Assembly: GCA_027924585.1 (NCBI GenBank)
Contig: BSBM01000609.1
Coordinates: 1,127,501-1,191,500 of the forward strand
Direction: 5' to 3'
From: Larix kaempferi
Taxonomy: Eukaryota > Streptophyta > Pinopsida > Pinales > Pinaceae
Length of the DNA: 64,000 nucleotides
In this document: positions 33,449 through 46,454 of the stretch, in pieces
Position numbering within the stretch: position 1 is the stretch's first letter
Layout of the letters: every line of letters starts with the position of its first letter
Notes under the pieces: generated by a model
Seen by the model: the letters and a program-made list of their open reading frames with translations, nothing else
The model's database searches: none
Told to the model about the DNA's origin: nothing
Made by a program: the position numbers and the translations under genes

Positions 33449-35261
33449 TGTAATATCCCAAGTTTGTACCCTTTTTAATAAGGTCATAAAGACTTAAATA
33501 CATTTAATTTGATGTTGAGTTGGGAAACTCTGGAGCATCAAAGGTACTTAGACTTAAATACTTTTGATTTGATGTTGAGTTGGGAAAACTCTCGAGCATA
33601 AGAATACTTGGACATAAATACTTTTGATTTGATGTTGACTTGAGAAACTTTGGAACATCAAATATAATAAATGATGTGATCATCTATATTACATTATCTA
33701 ACTGGGAACATCCAGTTAAAAGAGGGACCAAGAATACTAGAAGGGGGGATGACTTCTTACTTAATACATAAAAGAGAGTTAATCAAGAATTAGAACAATG
33801 TGAGGAAAAAATATATATTAATAAATTAAACATAAAAATAAACTGAGAAAACTAAAACCTAACTACTTCTTGAAAAGAAAAGAGAATAAAAGAAGACAAG
33901 GAGATGAAAGCACACTTTTTCCTATCTAAGAAAGAGTAGCCCGAATTTGAACAGTAGCCATCTTGTAAAAATAAACAGTTGTAGAGAGAGAACATTACAC
34001 GAGATAATGGTTCCTATTTCACTGGAGGGTTAAGTTATATTTACTTGAGCGCTTAGTAACCATGAATAGTATATGGTTTGTCTAAGAGGGATTGTGCTAG
34101 AGGGATGATATTACATGATTTACACAAAGCTCTGAAAACACATTGTGACTACTCTACAGTAGTGACAAAGATAAAGAACGGAGCCCTAAGTTATTATCTT
34201 TCTAGTGTGCTTGGTCTGGCTCAGCGGTGACCTTCTAAATGAGAAGTTGAACGTTTCATAGGTTTATAGCTATGAAGAATGTGGATTTAAGTTCCCTAAC
34301 CAATTGGAGACATTAAGATTGATAATTTTTCTCATCTATGTTTTAATTTATATTAGATAGAAGTTTAAATATTATTATTTATGAGCCTATGTTATCAAGA
34401 ATGAATTATGTTTACTCATTTATTATTTTTTTATTAAAGGATGTTTAGACAAATTATGAGTTTTATGCTCAATGGAAGATTTCCTATAATATATTTCACT
34501 TGTTCATGACTTTGATTATTTATATTATGCTCATAGCCTCATACTATTTAAATGACCATAACTCTGTTTCTGGTTGCTGTCTGGTTGATTATTTAGACCA
34601 TATTTAATACTATTGTAAGTAGAGTAATCATAATAAAACTGTATAGAGTCTTCCCACTTCTGTAGTTTTCATTTTATCATTTCTCATTATTTTGCAAACT
34701 TCGTGCGCATTTGGTTTATTTTACTTTAATGAACTTCGTGTGAATCCTTTTACATTGTATTTATCTACTCTTTTGGAAATAAGGTCTTAATCTTCTTAAA
34801 CTCTGCTGTGAGGCCTCGAGCTTAAGAGTTACATTTTTCATTACTCTGTATATAATTTCACTTCAAGAAGCAGTTTGTAAACATAAAAGTTTTCATCTTG
34901 GGTTATTGTTTAACTAGAAGATGTGCTTCGATTATCTATCCCGAATTGTGGTTCTATCTATTCTTATTACTATGTGTTTATGTGTTGTTGTATTAATCAC
35001 TGTGCAATTATGTTTGGTAAATTAATACAATGTCTACCTGTAGCGTGAGCTCAATTGTTTGTCATTATATATGTATAAATAATTTGTATTGGTTTTGTGC
35101 TCAATGATGTTTAAGGAATATATGAGTAGGGTGTGTCCAAAAGGCCCGAACCCCGCATATATATAGATTTGTGGCATGTTTAAGTAGTTTAATTTCTATT
35201 GGATAAATGCGATAGCTATCGTTTCGATTCTCGTCCAGCGTGTAATATGCGTGCTACAGAT
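33449..35261 (+). repeat. 3' LTR of the plus-strand chromovirus (right end uncertain)
   Basis: It starts TGTAATATCCCAAG directly after the purine tract. Its first ~880 bp align, in inverted orientation, with 37028 back to about 36170. A plausible end is the GTGCTACA at 35254-35261. This end is only a guess, because no second copy in the same orientation exists for comparison. Confidence 0.5.
33491..33670. repeat. Three 60-bp tandem repeats near the LTR start
   Basis: Units begin GACTTAAATA at 33491 and 33551 and GACATAAATA at 33611. All contain GATTTGATGTTGA or a close variant. The inverted LTR at 36825-36985 has three ~57-bp units of the same family. Confidence 0.85.
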
Positions 35262-36000
35262 TAATATGTATATATTGGTCGATGTTTAATGTTATGATAT
35301 TTTCTCATGTATAATCTTCCTATATGTTATTTAAGCGATTAAATGCTTAAATTAATTGTTATCTTTTAACAAAATAATGGTTTAAGGGCATAGTCTAGGA
35401 TTCGCATCCAAATCCTTTTGCATTATTGTAATTATTTGCGATATTTTTCCTTAGTGTTTAGAGCTCATGATAACAAATTACTATAATCAATCTAACATTG
35501 TCTTAAAGTTCTTATATCCTATTTATATTTCCTGAATGTCAAATCAATATTAACCATAAATAACATGCAAGAGCGTTTAGGATAGAATCTCAGTCAATAG
35601 TGTAATCCAAATTAATATAACAACTTAAACTAGAATAATGTCACTTTTGAAAAGTAAAACCTTAATTCATCTCATATAAGTATTAGGACTCACAAGAGAA
35701 CCTTAAATGAAATAGTTAATTCAAGTTTACCATTGAATCATTGAATAGTAGATAAGAAAGGAATTTCTTTATTAATGCGAATGACTCAAAATGAATTTAT
35801 CTCTATTGGTTTCATTTTAACTAAATTCCAATAACAATGTAAGATATAACCCTTTTAGTATTGTGAAAAGAACATTGGCATAAACTGTAAAATCCCTTTT
35901 TCCTTCACTCCTAGTTTCTTTAAATTTTTTCATCATGATTCCAAATAATATATTAAGCTTGAAAGAATTAGTGTAAATTAAGAATCATCAACATTATATA

Positions 36001-36135
36001 ATTTTTATCTCTCTTAAAATAATAGAGACCTTCCAAAATTCTTATGAAGAGAAAATTTCATCATATAATTCATATCTCTCTAGAAATAATAGAGACCTTC
36101 CAAAATTCCTATGAATAGAAAATTTCATCACAATA
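36001..36135. repeat. 67-bp tandem duplication within the inverted LTR
   Basis: AATAGAGACCTTCCAAAATT starts near 36021 and again near 36088, each followed by GAAAATTTCATCA. It lies in the less conserved part of the minus-strand LTR arm. Confidence 0.75.
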
Positions 36136-36169
36136 ATAAAAATAAAAATAAAAAAGGTAGTAAAATTTA

Positions 36170-37028
36170 TCAACCTTAGTAGTTCCAACTGATTAAAGAA
36201 CTTCCACATTCCTCCCACTCTTAGATTTCTGAGTAGTTTGTATATTTAACTCAGCAAATCACCCTTGAGCCAGATCAAGCACACTACTGAGGAATAATCC
36301 AAGGTAATATTTTCACTATATCTTTATATACAACATAGTAGTCACAAGGTGTTTTACCATCTCTATGTAAACCCTTATTAATTTTCCCCTTTTATTAGAG
36401 TCCTTCGAGGACTACCATATTCCTTTCATGGTTATTGAGGACTCAAAAGTCTGCAATTGAACCTTCCAGTGATGTAGGGACCATACCCCCCTTAATGTCC
36501 TCTCTCTGCATTTTTTCCTTTTAGGAAATGGCTCTGTTTGAATTATGGATACTCTCCTTTGTTAGGGAGAATGGTGTCTCTTTTTTCTTTCTTAATCTTC
36601 TTTTATGCTCTCTCTCTCAATTCAAGAAGTAGTTAGGTTTTAATTCTCTCTCTCACTTTTTTTTAATTCTTCATTAACCTTTTTATGTATTAAAGTGTAA
36701 ATTCCCTACTAGTGTGCTTGGTCCCTGTTTAACTAGTTTCTCCCAAACCAGTTAGAAGTGCTAGGTAGATAAATTAACACATATACATTTATTTATTTTC
36801 AAAAAACACTTTAAGTTCACTTACTTGATGCTCCAGAGCTTCCAAGTTCAACATCAAGTGAAAAACACTTTAATGTATTTGATGCTCCAGAGCCTCCAAG
36901 CTCAAAATCAAGTCAAAAACACTTTAATGTATTTCATGCTCCAGAGCCTCCAAGCTCAACATCAAGTCAAAAAGACTTTACCCTTTACAATTTTATCTAC
37001 AAGGGGTAAAAAAACTTGGGACATTACA
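36170..37028 (-). repeat. 3' LTR of the minus-strand chromovirus (conserved part)
   Basis: On the minus strand it begins TGTAATGTCCCAAG right after a purine-rich GGGGCTGGGA (37029-37038). It aligns with the plus-strand LTR from 33449 for about 860 bp. Shared blocks include GGGACCAAG, ACCTAACTACTTCTTGAA and GTGTGCTTG-TCTGGCTCA. Its far end, left of 36170, could not be fixed. Confidence 0.7.
36825..36985. repeat. Three 57-bp tandem repeats, inverted counterpart of 33491-33670
   Basis: The unit contains GATGCTCCAGAGC-TCCAAG and a CAAGTCAAAAACACTTTAAT block. Because 57 is a multiple of three it gives a repetitive 19-residue plus-strand frame that is not a gene. Confidence 0.85.
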
Positions 37029-37099
37029 TCCCAGCCCCATTAAAATAACATCGTCCCAGTGTTAGATTTTTTCTAATGTAAATTTGAAACAAAAGGCGA

Positions 37100-40034
37100 T
37101 ATGCCTCTATTGTGACATCTTCCCTTTCCCATGTAGCCTATTCAAGATTGTAATGCTTCCATTGTATTTTCAGCTAGAATATACACCTCTTCCAGGGTTG
37201 TATTTCCCTCTGGTCCAAGATGTGAAGTGGTTCTAGCATGAACTCCCCTTCTGGTTCTACGTTGTGCAACAAATTCCAATCAACAATAGGTTTAGGGTCA
37301 TAAACATAGTTATTAAGTAATGGTATGTGAAAAACTTAGTGCACTTTAACATGAGCTGGCAGGGTAAGTTCATAGGCTACTGGGCCTATTCTTTCTAGTA
37401 TTTCAAATGGCCCATAATATTTGGGGGCTAACGTTCTGTATTTCCACAAACTTAGGGAGCTATTTTTTTCTTTCACTTTCATATACACATGTTCCCCAAC
37501 CTAATACCCTTTTTCTCACATCTTTTTATCAACATAACTTTTATGTCGATTCCATGCCTCCTTTAAATGTTGTTGTGCTTTATTCACTAAATATTCCAAA
37601 TCCTTTAACATATATGGTCCTATCATCAATCTGTTCACCGGACTATCCCAAGTCACAGGTATTTTGCATTTTTTGCCATATAATATCTCAAATGGGGTCA
37701 TTTTAGTGGATGTTTGGTACCTGTTATTATATGCAAATTCATCTAAATGTAAGTAATCTTCCCAGTGGGATGGATTATGCATAACGTACATCCTAATCAT
37801 GTCTTCTAATATCTGATTGGTACGTTATGTTTTCACGTTTATCTGCGGGTGGTTGGTTGTGCTAAAATTTAGTTGAGTGTTTAATCTAGAGAACACAGCT
37901 TTCTAGAAGTTCCTCGTGAACTTCATGTCTCTACCACATATAATGGTTTTGGGTATACCATGCATCCTAAAAATTTCCTTTAGGAAAATGTCTCCAATAT
38001 GTATTGCTTTGTAGGTATATTTTACGGGGATGAAATGTGCAACTTTAAACAATTTATCCACTACTTCCATGATAAAATAATTCATTTTTCTATTTTTCAA
38101 TAAACCCATGATGAATTCCATACTTATCACTTCCCACTTCCATTCTAGAATGGGCAGTGGCTGAAGTAATCCAGTTGGGTACTAGTGTTTAGTTTTAACA
38201 ATTTGACATTTTTGGCACTTTGCATTATACAGTGTTATATTAGATTTTAGTTTAGGCCAGTAATAATATTTATTGATAGCAGAGATCATTTTCAGATAAC
38301 CAAGGTTGCCTGGATAGGGTGTTTTATGAAATTCATCTAAAATTTCAGTTCTGATTTTCTCTGTTTCAGGCACATACAACTTGTTTTTGTACAATAACAA
38401 CCATGTTTGATCAATTTTAAAATCCCCCTTTTGATGTCCCAGCTCATTTTCCTTCATTTTTCCACTAATTCTTGCATAAAAATCATCATTTTTTACTGTT
38501 GTCCTAATTATGTCCCGCATATCTGAATTAGCTTGGTTGATTGTAACCTCATGCAACAAGTGCACTCTCTGGCTTAATGCATCAACTACCTTATTTTCTT
38601 TTCCATTAATATGTTTTACCTCAAAATTGTATTCACTTAGAAATGTTAGCCACCTAGCTTTCCTGGCTTTTAAATTTTTCTATTCAAAAATATATTTTAA
38701 ACCCAAGTTGTATGTTTTAAGGATAAATCTCTTTCCCATCAAATAATTCCTCTATTTTTTTAAGGTGTGGATAATGTCATCCAATTCTAATTCATAGGTT
38801 GCATAATTCTTCTCATGTTCTTTAAGTTTTCGTGATTCATATGAAATCACATGGCTATTTTGAATAAGGAATCCACCCAATCCTTATTTGCAAGAATCAG
38901 TACAAACAATAAATTCCTCATTTGGATTGGCTATCTTTAAGATAGGTGCAATTGTCAACAAGTGTTTTAGTTGATGAAAATTTGCTTCAAATTTTTCAGT
39001 CCAATTAAACCTTGCATCTTTTTTTTGTAAAGAAGTTATAAGATAAGCTATTTTCGAAATTTCCCAATGAACTTTCGATTATACTCCATAAGTCCCATGA
39101 ATGATCAAATATCTGACACACTTGTGGGGGTAGGCCACTCCATTATTTCTTTTATCTTTTCTAGATCTACAACAATACCTTCTTCAAAAATTATGTGTCC
39201 TAGGTATTGTATTTTCTTTTTATAAAAGTCACATGTATTGAATTTATCATAGAGTTGATGTTATTGTAATACATGTAGAATGATTCTTAAATGCTCATCA
39301 TGCTTCTTTTCATCCTTAGAGTAAATAAGTATGTCGTCTATGAAGACTAGTACAAATGTATCCAAGTACTTACAGAATATGATACTAATCATACACATAA
39401 AGGTAGATGGTGCATTGGTGAGGCCAACTGGCATCACTACAAACTCATAGTGACCATACCTGGTTCCAAAAGTTGTTTTACTTATATCTTCCTTCTGTAT
39501 TCTCACTTGGTGATATTAAGATCTAAAATCAATTTTAGAAAATATTTTATCTCCTCCAACATTATTGAATAGATAATCTATTCTCGGAAGTGGGTATTTG
39601 TTTTTAATTGTCAACTTATTTATCTAACTGTAATCAATGAAAATCCACATTGTTCCATCCTTTTTCCTTACAAACAAAATTGAAGCTCCCCAAGTGGACA
39701 CACTAGGCCTTATGTATCCTTTTTCAATTAGCTCTTGGAGCTGCAATTTTAATTGAACCAACTCTGGTATACTCATGTGGTGCAAAGCTTTGGAAATTGG
39801 TACTATTCCCGCCACCAATTCTATAGAAAAATCCAAGTCTCACTTAGGTGGTAGCTCGGGTAGTTCTTCAAGAAAAACATCCCTGAACTCCTTTAGGACT
39901 AGAAAGTCCTCTACTTCTGGTTTCTTTTCTACATTAAAAATATGAATATTAACTGCATAGACTTTGTATCCTTTCCTAACACACCTCTTAGTTTGTAAGG
40001 ATGAAATTTTCCTTGCCACGATTTTCTTATGCAT
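37100..40034 (-). pseudogene. Chromovirus pol: RT, RNase H, integrase, chromodomain
   Basis: The RT starts about 39840 (ELPELPPK, then PISKALHHMSIPEL and FVRKKDGTMWIFIDYS) and reaches [20 protein letters not shown] and the catalytic FIDDILIYS near 39330. The integrase N-terminal zinc region (CQKCQIVKTKH) lies near 38190. In the core the usual SMDFI reads SMEFI and the usual SDRD reads CGRD, so two of three catalytic carboxylates appear lost. The C-terminal part gives QWKHYNLE and ATWEREDV, a chromodomain remnant. Many stops are present. Confidence 0.85.
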
Positions 40035-40329
40035 CCCACAAACATTCTTCTAGTTTCCCTCATCATCAATACAGTAAAAAGTTTTATTTAGGCATAAAAT
40101 AATTACATGATGTTGTTCCAACTAGACCTTACATATTAGGACAATGTAAAATCCTTAAAAGGAAGTATATTTAAATCTTCATTTGTTTTTTAGCCATCCA
40201 TGTCTAAATGGAAGCCTTTAACTAGCTCTGGATATTTTTTGTTTTGCAACTGTGGCTTACTGTACCAACCAAGACTTAGGATGTTTTGTCTTATTTAATT
40301 TGAAAATATCAACAATTTTAGGGGATACA

Positions 40330-41950
40330 TAGCTATGACATGCTCCTAGAGCTATCAAAATTGATACTAGATGAGTTAATATTTTACCTTCTATTTCAAT
40401 CATTGTGGACTGCCTTCTAAAGCAACACATATCCTAGGTTTCATTACCACATCTTCAACTATTGCATCTTCCTACAAGTTATTCAAAACCTTTTGATTCT
40501 TTTGGGGACAATATATATTGAAGTTAGGGCCCTAACATCCCCAACACTTCACTATACTTGGTACTATTTTATTTCCAACAATAATAGATGGTTTATTTCC
40601 ACTTTTTGCTGGTAAATTTGACTGCATTTCACTTTTAATAAAATTTCAGTTCCTTGGAAAATTAGTATTTTTTTTCCGTTATGGAAGTGGTTTAAATACT
40701 TTCTTTGTTTTTTATGCCATCATTTTGCACATTTCCCAAGTTTTACTTATGTTTTCAGACCTCTGTTGACTTTTCTTCTAGCATAGTCCACCCTTGTCTA
40801 AAGATTCCTCTAGATTTTTAGGTGTATTAAACTCTATTCTATCTTAGAAGTAGGGTTGTAAACAACTCAAAAACAACTGAATTATGTAAGGAACATAATG
40901 AAACAGTTCCGAAAAGCTGTTTATTAGACCCTCCATTATCATAGAACCCAATTTTAGTTCATGGAATTCATTAATTTTCTTATGAAAAGAACAGTCCAAA
41001 CATGTACTTTTCTTGAAACATTTTTTAAAATTTCTTCCATTTTATATCTCTTTCTTTCCATTTTTTAGTTAATTTCAAATCTTTCCACCATTGGGTTGCT
41101 TTCCCATTCTAGTTATAAGTAGCTAGGTGGGATTTCAGTTTTCTTGGGTAATCGCAAACTTTAAAATACTTGGTCATTCGCAACGACCATTCTTTCTCCT
41201 TTTCACCAGAATCTAGTTCTCCATTGAAAGCAAAAGCATTAATTTTCTTGAATTCTACTCGTAAACCTTATTTCTTATAATATTTATACCTTTTATTTCA
41301 GGGGTAGGATGAAAGGGTGTATGATGTGCTACTACTATAATATGGTTTGTTTTTGGAAGATGAGCTAGAATCTTACTCAAATTCTGCTCCTTCAAATTCT
41401 TGGCTTCGAGTCATTTTTCCTTTGTTAGGCCTATTTATCACATTGCTTGATTCATGTATAGGTTGCTAATTTTGTTTAATTTATTTTCGTGTCTGCAAAA
41501 GAACAATATTCATTTATTGCTTCCCTTGTCTATCTTTCTGGTTCTCATCCTTAAAACTATGTAGTTTTGCTTTTAATCCTTGTATTATTTCCATTAATCT
41601 TGAAGGTGTAACATCTATATGTTCGTCATTTAGTCCACATACATTTCTCTTTCCCGTTGTTGAGGTGAATCAAGGTGTCCTTGCTAACTAGAGGCCCTTT
41701 CGTCAATCATACTGCTCAAAAGTTTAATTCTATGGCCTTGGATTTCTAATATGATCTATTAATTCCTCCCATCGAGCTAAGGCTTCACCAACCCTCTCGA
41801 ATTCATCTCTATTCCTGGTTGTGTTTATTGTTAAGTTGAATAACTAAGACGATATAGAAGTTTTATTTTCAAAATTATTTGGCTGATCTAGTTGTGTTTG
41901 TGGTGGAAGTGTCATGTATCTTTGATTTCTTCTATCTGATGTCTAAAAAC
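40330..41950 (-). pseudogene. Chromovirus gag and protease remnants
   Basis: The minus-strand frames are heavily broken. Near 41760-41900 one reads TQLDQPNNFEN and RDEFERVGEALARWEEL, which suits the start of a Gag protein. Near 40530 CWGC followed by GPNF and YCPQ resembles a zinc knuckle with a stop inside. Near 40340-40380 LGACHSYVSPKIVD resembles a Ty3 protease active site in which the Asp-Ser of DSGA is changed. Intact translation is impossible. Confidence 0.55.
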
Positions 41951-42018
41951 AAAATATTTATTAGTTAAACTTTTCATAGCAGTTTAATGACAATCCTATA
42001 AGTCGCTAAGTGTTGAAA

Positions 42019-42034
42019 CTCAGCTATTATACCA
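42019..42034 (-). promoter_or_regulatory. Primer-binding site, initiator tRNA-Met
   Basis: On the minus strand this reads TGGTATAATAGCTGAG, three bases inside the LTR end. The initiator-Met primer consensus is TGGTATCAGAGC, so 10 of 12 positions agree. Confidence 0.75.
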
Positions 42035-42037
42035 ATT

Positions 42038-42060
42038 TGTAGCAACCCAAAAAATTACTA

Positions 42061-42112
<52 letters not shown>

Positions 42113-43999
42113 GCCATGTCTATCGTAAACATAGTCAATTTCATTATAAATGTTGAGAGTTCTAACATAGCATCGTCATTACAATGTTAACCTTAATAAG
42201 CCCTAAAGCTTATTAATTAACCCAAACTAGATTGATTTATTTATTTATAAATGTATAATAGTTTTCCTTATGCATATCTCTACCCTTAGTAAGTTATAAT
42301 TTTAATCCCAAAGACTGAATTTATTTATTTTCATTGGTGTTAGCCCTTATAGGCTGAGAGCTTACTATCCTCAAGCTCACATTTCTCTTGTATTAGGTTT
42401 TATTTGTCAAGGATTGATTTAAATATGGATTGGGACTCAACCTAGAGAGTACTTCCACTCTTCCTAACATGGTCAACACTTCTTTCGGCCACCAAACCAT
42501 GCCTAACTATGGAGAAATGGTTTAATTTACTCTTCCCTCTACTAGCACTATACATTAAATACGATTGTGACACTAATCTAATGGGGTGACCGTAAGTGGA
42601 GTCTTGCATGTCCTACAAGCTCCAGCTAGATTGGTACGTTGGCAGTCTTAAAGGCTTTGTACGATTTCCTTTTACACTCTTAAGCTAAAGTAATTTTGAG
42701 AGTCTTCACTTGGCATGTGATAACTGGCACTCAAATTTCCCCTGTCGGTGATAGAAAATTTTCCGGCGAGGCACAGTTCCACCTCTTCTCGTTACTTTTT
42801 GGAATTTCGACAATTTGGGTCATCTTAAAATGGGCCAAAACCCCTAGGGGCACAGTTCTATGGCATAGTTCCAAAGTAAATGGGGTGGAGCTACGATTCC
42901 ATCGATTTTTATAACTGGATCTAGGGAACAAATTGCTAGAAAAGCGGGGCGATTTGAGTGCCAGTTATCCCACACCTCTTCCACTTCATTTTCGAGGGCT
43001 TGGTGAGCCATAGAGAGAATCTACTCTCCATGAGAGTTTATGGATCTAGGCTCCTGTGTTCCTACATTAATTTCTATTAGGGAAAGGTTTTTCTACAGGA
43101 GGTTGTATATTTTCTGAGAGTGCTTTACTTATTTCTTGGTTGCCTTTGTGACAACGTGTGGATTGAGACTTTAATGATCTCTATTGATGAGTTTGTATCC
43201 TTTATTCTCAGGCAAGAGATTCAAAAAGTTCAAGTTGCATTTATTATGTTTGGAATACTATCTTAACTTATGTTTGGCTTATGGCTTATCGGATTTATTA
43301 ACCCTATTTTTTTACTCATCTTTGTAGGCACTTCTCCCTTCATAACCTAGGAAGCAAACTAGGTTTTACTGCGATGACAAGGATCGGCCTGAACTCCTGG
43401 TAAGCTTTAGTCTAAGAGCTAATCCTATATGAAAAGTGGAGATACCATTACGTTATTCTGGGATTTTTATTTGACTTTTTATATGTTTGCAATTGTAAAG
43501 AGCCTATTTGGCTGGTCATGTAAGACAAATGTAATATGACAATTTGTTGGGTGAAGCTTAAGGGAGGTGGTTGCACTAACCCTAAATATTGTTGTATTTA
43601 TTTATGTGCATACCCTTATGTGGCTCAAAACCTAGACTCTCCTTCTAATCCTTAAATATACTCTTATTTAGATAACCATGAATAATGTGTAAAATACCCA
43701 ATATCCTCATCATTATTTTGGGAAATGGGGTATAAAGATTTTCCTTTTAGCTTCAACCAAACAATAAAATTTGTTAGATCCTTAAAGAATACTTAAAATC
43801 ATAATCAAGGTTCATTCCCATTGACTACATCCATACACAAATCATTTATCTATTCTATTGCTATGCGGTGGTTTAAATCCCAATCAGTATACATCCTTTA
43901 CATTCAATCATGAAACAAGCTTAATTGTTCAAGCATTATGAATACACTTTATTTCAATAGTCAATAAACACTTGTGTATATAATATAAACTCCTCTAGT
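42038..43999 (-). repeat. 5' LTR of the minus-strand chromovirus (outer end not found)
   Basis: The inner edge is TGTAGCAACC at 42038, just past the primer site. I could not locate the expected outer end (GGGACATTACA) or align this stretch with 35262-37028, so the LTR may be truncated or strongly diverged. The interval is a working limit and no gene is visible in it. Confidence 0.35.
42065..42107. repeat. (TA)n microsatellite
   Basis: A perfect run of about 21 TA dinucleotides lies 27 bp inside the LTR-type end at 42038. Its length probably varies between individuals. Confidence 0.95.
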
Positions 44000-44018
44000 T
44001 AACTAATATGTCATGATA

Positions 44019-44225
44019 GTATAAATCCTTCTATCATCCTTCTTAGAAATCTTTTCGCACACTTACTCGTTACTCTTACCTTCTTAGAAATCTTTTCGCA
44101 CACTTACTCGTTACTCTTACATTATTTTCAACTAATATGTCATGATAGAATAAATCCTTCTATCATCCTTCTTAGAAATCTTTTCCCACACTTACTAGTT
44201 ACTCTTACATTATTTTCTTCTAATA
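44019..44225. repeat. Compound tandem repeat (44 bp within ~120 bp)
   Basis: CTTCTTAGAAATCTTTTCGC followed by ACACTTACTCGTTACTCTTA occurs twice in a row. A third copy comes after a repeat of CTAATATGTCATGATAG and AATCCTTCTATCATC. This is a higher-order local duplication without coding content. Confidence 0.8.
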
Positions 44226-46290
44226 TCTGCTAACCTCCATCCTTTTAAATAATAACAACATTCCTAAACATAAGGTATTCCTCATCAACTTAGATTCTGT
44301 CATAAGGTCAAATAATTTTACTTATACATTCAAGCTTCTAGGGAGCATAGCTAATCCAAGACTATATTGGTGCTTTACATTAAATATACAACCATTTACT
44401 TCATGTAAGCTTTCACTCTAATACAACTAATTTATGGAAGTAGGTTAAGTACCACATAGTTTGTTATCATCATATAACCCCCTACTTATATTTTAGGGAC
44501 AAACATAAGATATAAAGACTAAGACTTATAACATTCCATTAATTAAAATATTCTTTTAATAAAAACTTAACTATCTTTGTACAACTTAACCTCATGCTTA
44601 ATCGACAACAATAATATACGTCAATATCATATATTCATATTACTATACATTTAAAAGCATTGTAAATATTTAACATCATGTAAATGTTTTCTTACAAATT
44701 TTTAATCAATTGGTATAAGTCTATTATAAATTCTTTAATAAAGTTTCACAACTATACTTTCAATCATCATGGGATTACTTGATATATAAACTATACTTTC
44801 AATCATCACGGGATTACGGGATATATAAATGTAATGAAATCATTAATTCTTCATCATTATAACATAGTCAATGTGTCTTAATAATAATAATGATTCTAAC
44901 AACATTTAAAAATAGAAGAACAAATATACAAATACTATTTTACTTCAACACATCAATGTATATATATTTACATAGATATTTACAAAGCTTTATGAGTAAT
45001 ACTAACAAAACAGGTGTAGAATCGCTTATATGGTTAAAACTTGCATGATGAATTGGCGAGTTCACTACAACATTTCACCCAACCTACTGGCTCTTTGTTC
45101 AGTGTATATTCCATCCGTTGAGAGGCCACCACCTAATTGGGTAGCAATCCACTAAGGTAAGGCCTAAACAATGGATAATTTCAATTTTGGCAATTTCGTA
45201 AATTTTTACATTACAGATTGATTGAAAGACCCATTTTTAAGGGGATCTCTATCCATCTGCAACATTAAAATTTATGAAATTTACAATTTCATAAATTTTA
45301 ACAATGGAAATCTTATATAATTATTAACTTAGAATGTCTAGTCATATTTTTTATCACATGACTAAATTAGTCATATTTCTTTTTCCATGACTAAATCAGT
45401 CATTTATTTTAGTCAATTTTAGTTGTGATCACTTAAAATTGTTCAAATTTAATAACATTTCACTTAGAAATACTCTGGTGATCAATGCTTTTAGTGGTTT
45501 AGTCATTTATTTCACTTAATAACCAACTTTTTTAGTTTCCTCATCATTTATCATCCATTTTTCTACTAGTAATCATTTAAAAAAAATTATAATACAATAT
45601 ATATAACATGGATGCTCTTCACACCATTCAATATATACCTTATACTTTGAAAAATTTATCTTATATAATATTAAAATGGAAAGTTATAATATATAAATCC
45701 CATGCTCTTCACCCCCAATCAAAAAAGAAATTATTTATATAGTTTTGATTTGATTCATCACTCTTTAAAGCACGTTAGCCATAACTACCAACGAGTTCAT
45801 ATAATTTAATCATAGTGAATTATTTTTTATCAAGTTATGAAAGATGTAGTCGCGTGGCAGCTTTAGAATGTTTCAGTTGTGTTTTTACCCTTACAATAAT
45901 TCAACATAGGTGGAGACATGCCAACTTCACTATTGATATCTCCTTTCCATATAGATAGAGTCAGTTTTTGGAACAAATATGTTGTGAAATTGTCTTCCGT
46001 CTTAACTTTTGATATCTCTTTTGAACATTTCTAGGACTGTTTTATTTGATGTTCGATTCATCTTAAATTATGTGAAATTCATGGTTTATTAGTCCCTGCC
46101 CGCAGGTGCAGCAGGGATTCTATAAATCGTTAAAGTTGAATTATATTAATTTTACACTTTTTCCTAGGCATTTTAGCCTAAGTTTTTAGGGTTATTTTTC
46201 CTTAGAACCAATCAAGTGTTTGAGAGTCTTATTTGGTCTCACTTAGAGGCTAAGGCTGCAGGTGGAAAGGCTGAAGGGAACGTGGAAAGC
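44226..46290. other. AT-rich intergenic DNA
   Basis: No gene is seen. A 41-bp unit with AACTATACTTTCAATCATCA is duplicated at about 44751-44827. Short direct repeats of TAGTCAT(A/T)T occur around 45340-45420. Confidence 0.5.
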
Positions 46291-46420
46291 AGGGCGGGAC
46301 AACCATTGCATGATACCAGAGCGTGGAAAGTAGGGAGGGAGGCCATGGCAAGCAGGGAGGGACAACCACTGCATGAGACCACAGTGTGGAAAGTAGGGAT
46401 GCAGGGAGGGAGGTTGAAAG
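46291..46420. repeat. GA-rich 63-bp tandem repeat
   Basis: The unit contains GGACAACCA(T/C)TGCATGA and GTGGAAAGTAGGGA. Copies start near 46297 and 46360. The purine-rich stretch is open on both strands, and the short frames it produces are not called as genes. Confidence 0.7.
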
Positions 46421-46454
46421 GGAGAGAGGACAACGGGGGATGATGCATAAACAT

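Larger units (their letters stand above)
37029..42037 (-). mobile_element. Internal region of a decayed minus-strand chromovirus
   Basis: From right to left on the minus strand there is a tRNA-iMet-type primer site, gag, protease and zinc-knuckle remnants, reverse transcriptase, RNase H, integrase, chromodomain and a purine tract at 37029. All frames are broken. It is bounded by LTR sequence at 37028 and by an LTR-type end TGTAGCAACC at 42038. The chromodomain and the iMet primer mark it as a chromovirus (Tekay/Del-type is likely, not proven). Confidence 0.85.

Noticed and set aside
36825-37043. 72-codon frame with 19-residue repeats (MLQS-QAQ)
   Set aside because: It is the translated 57-bp LTR repeat, antisense to the element.
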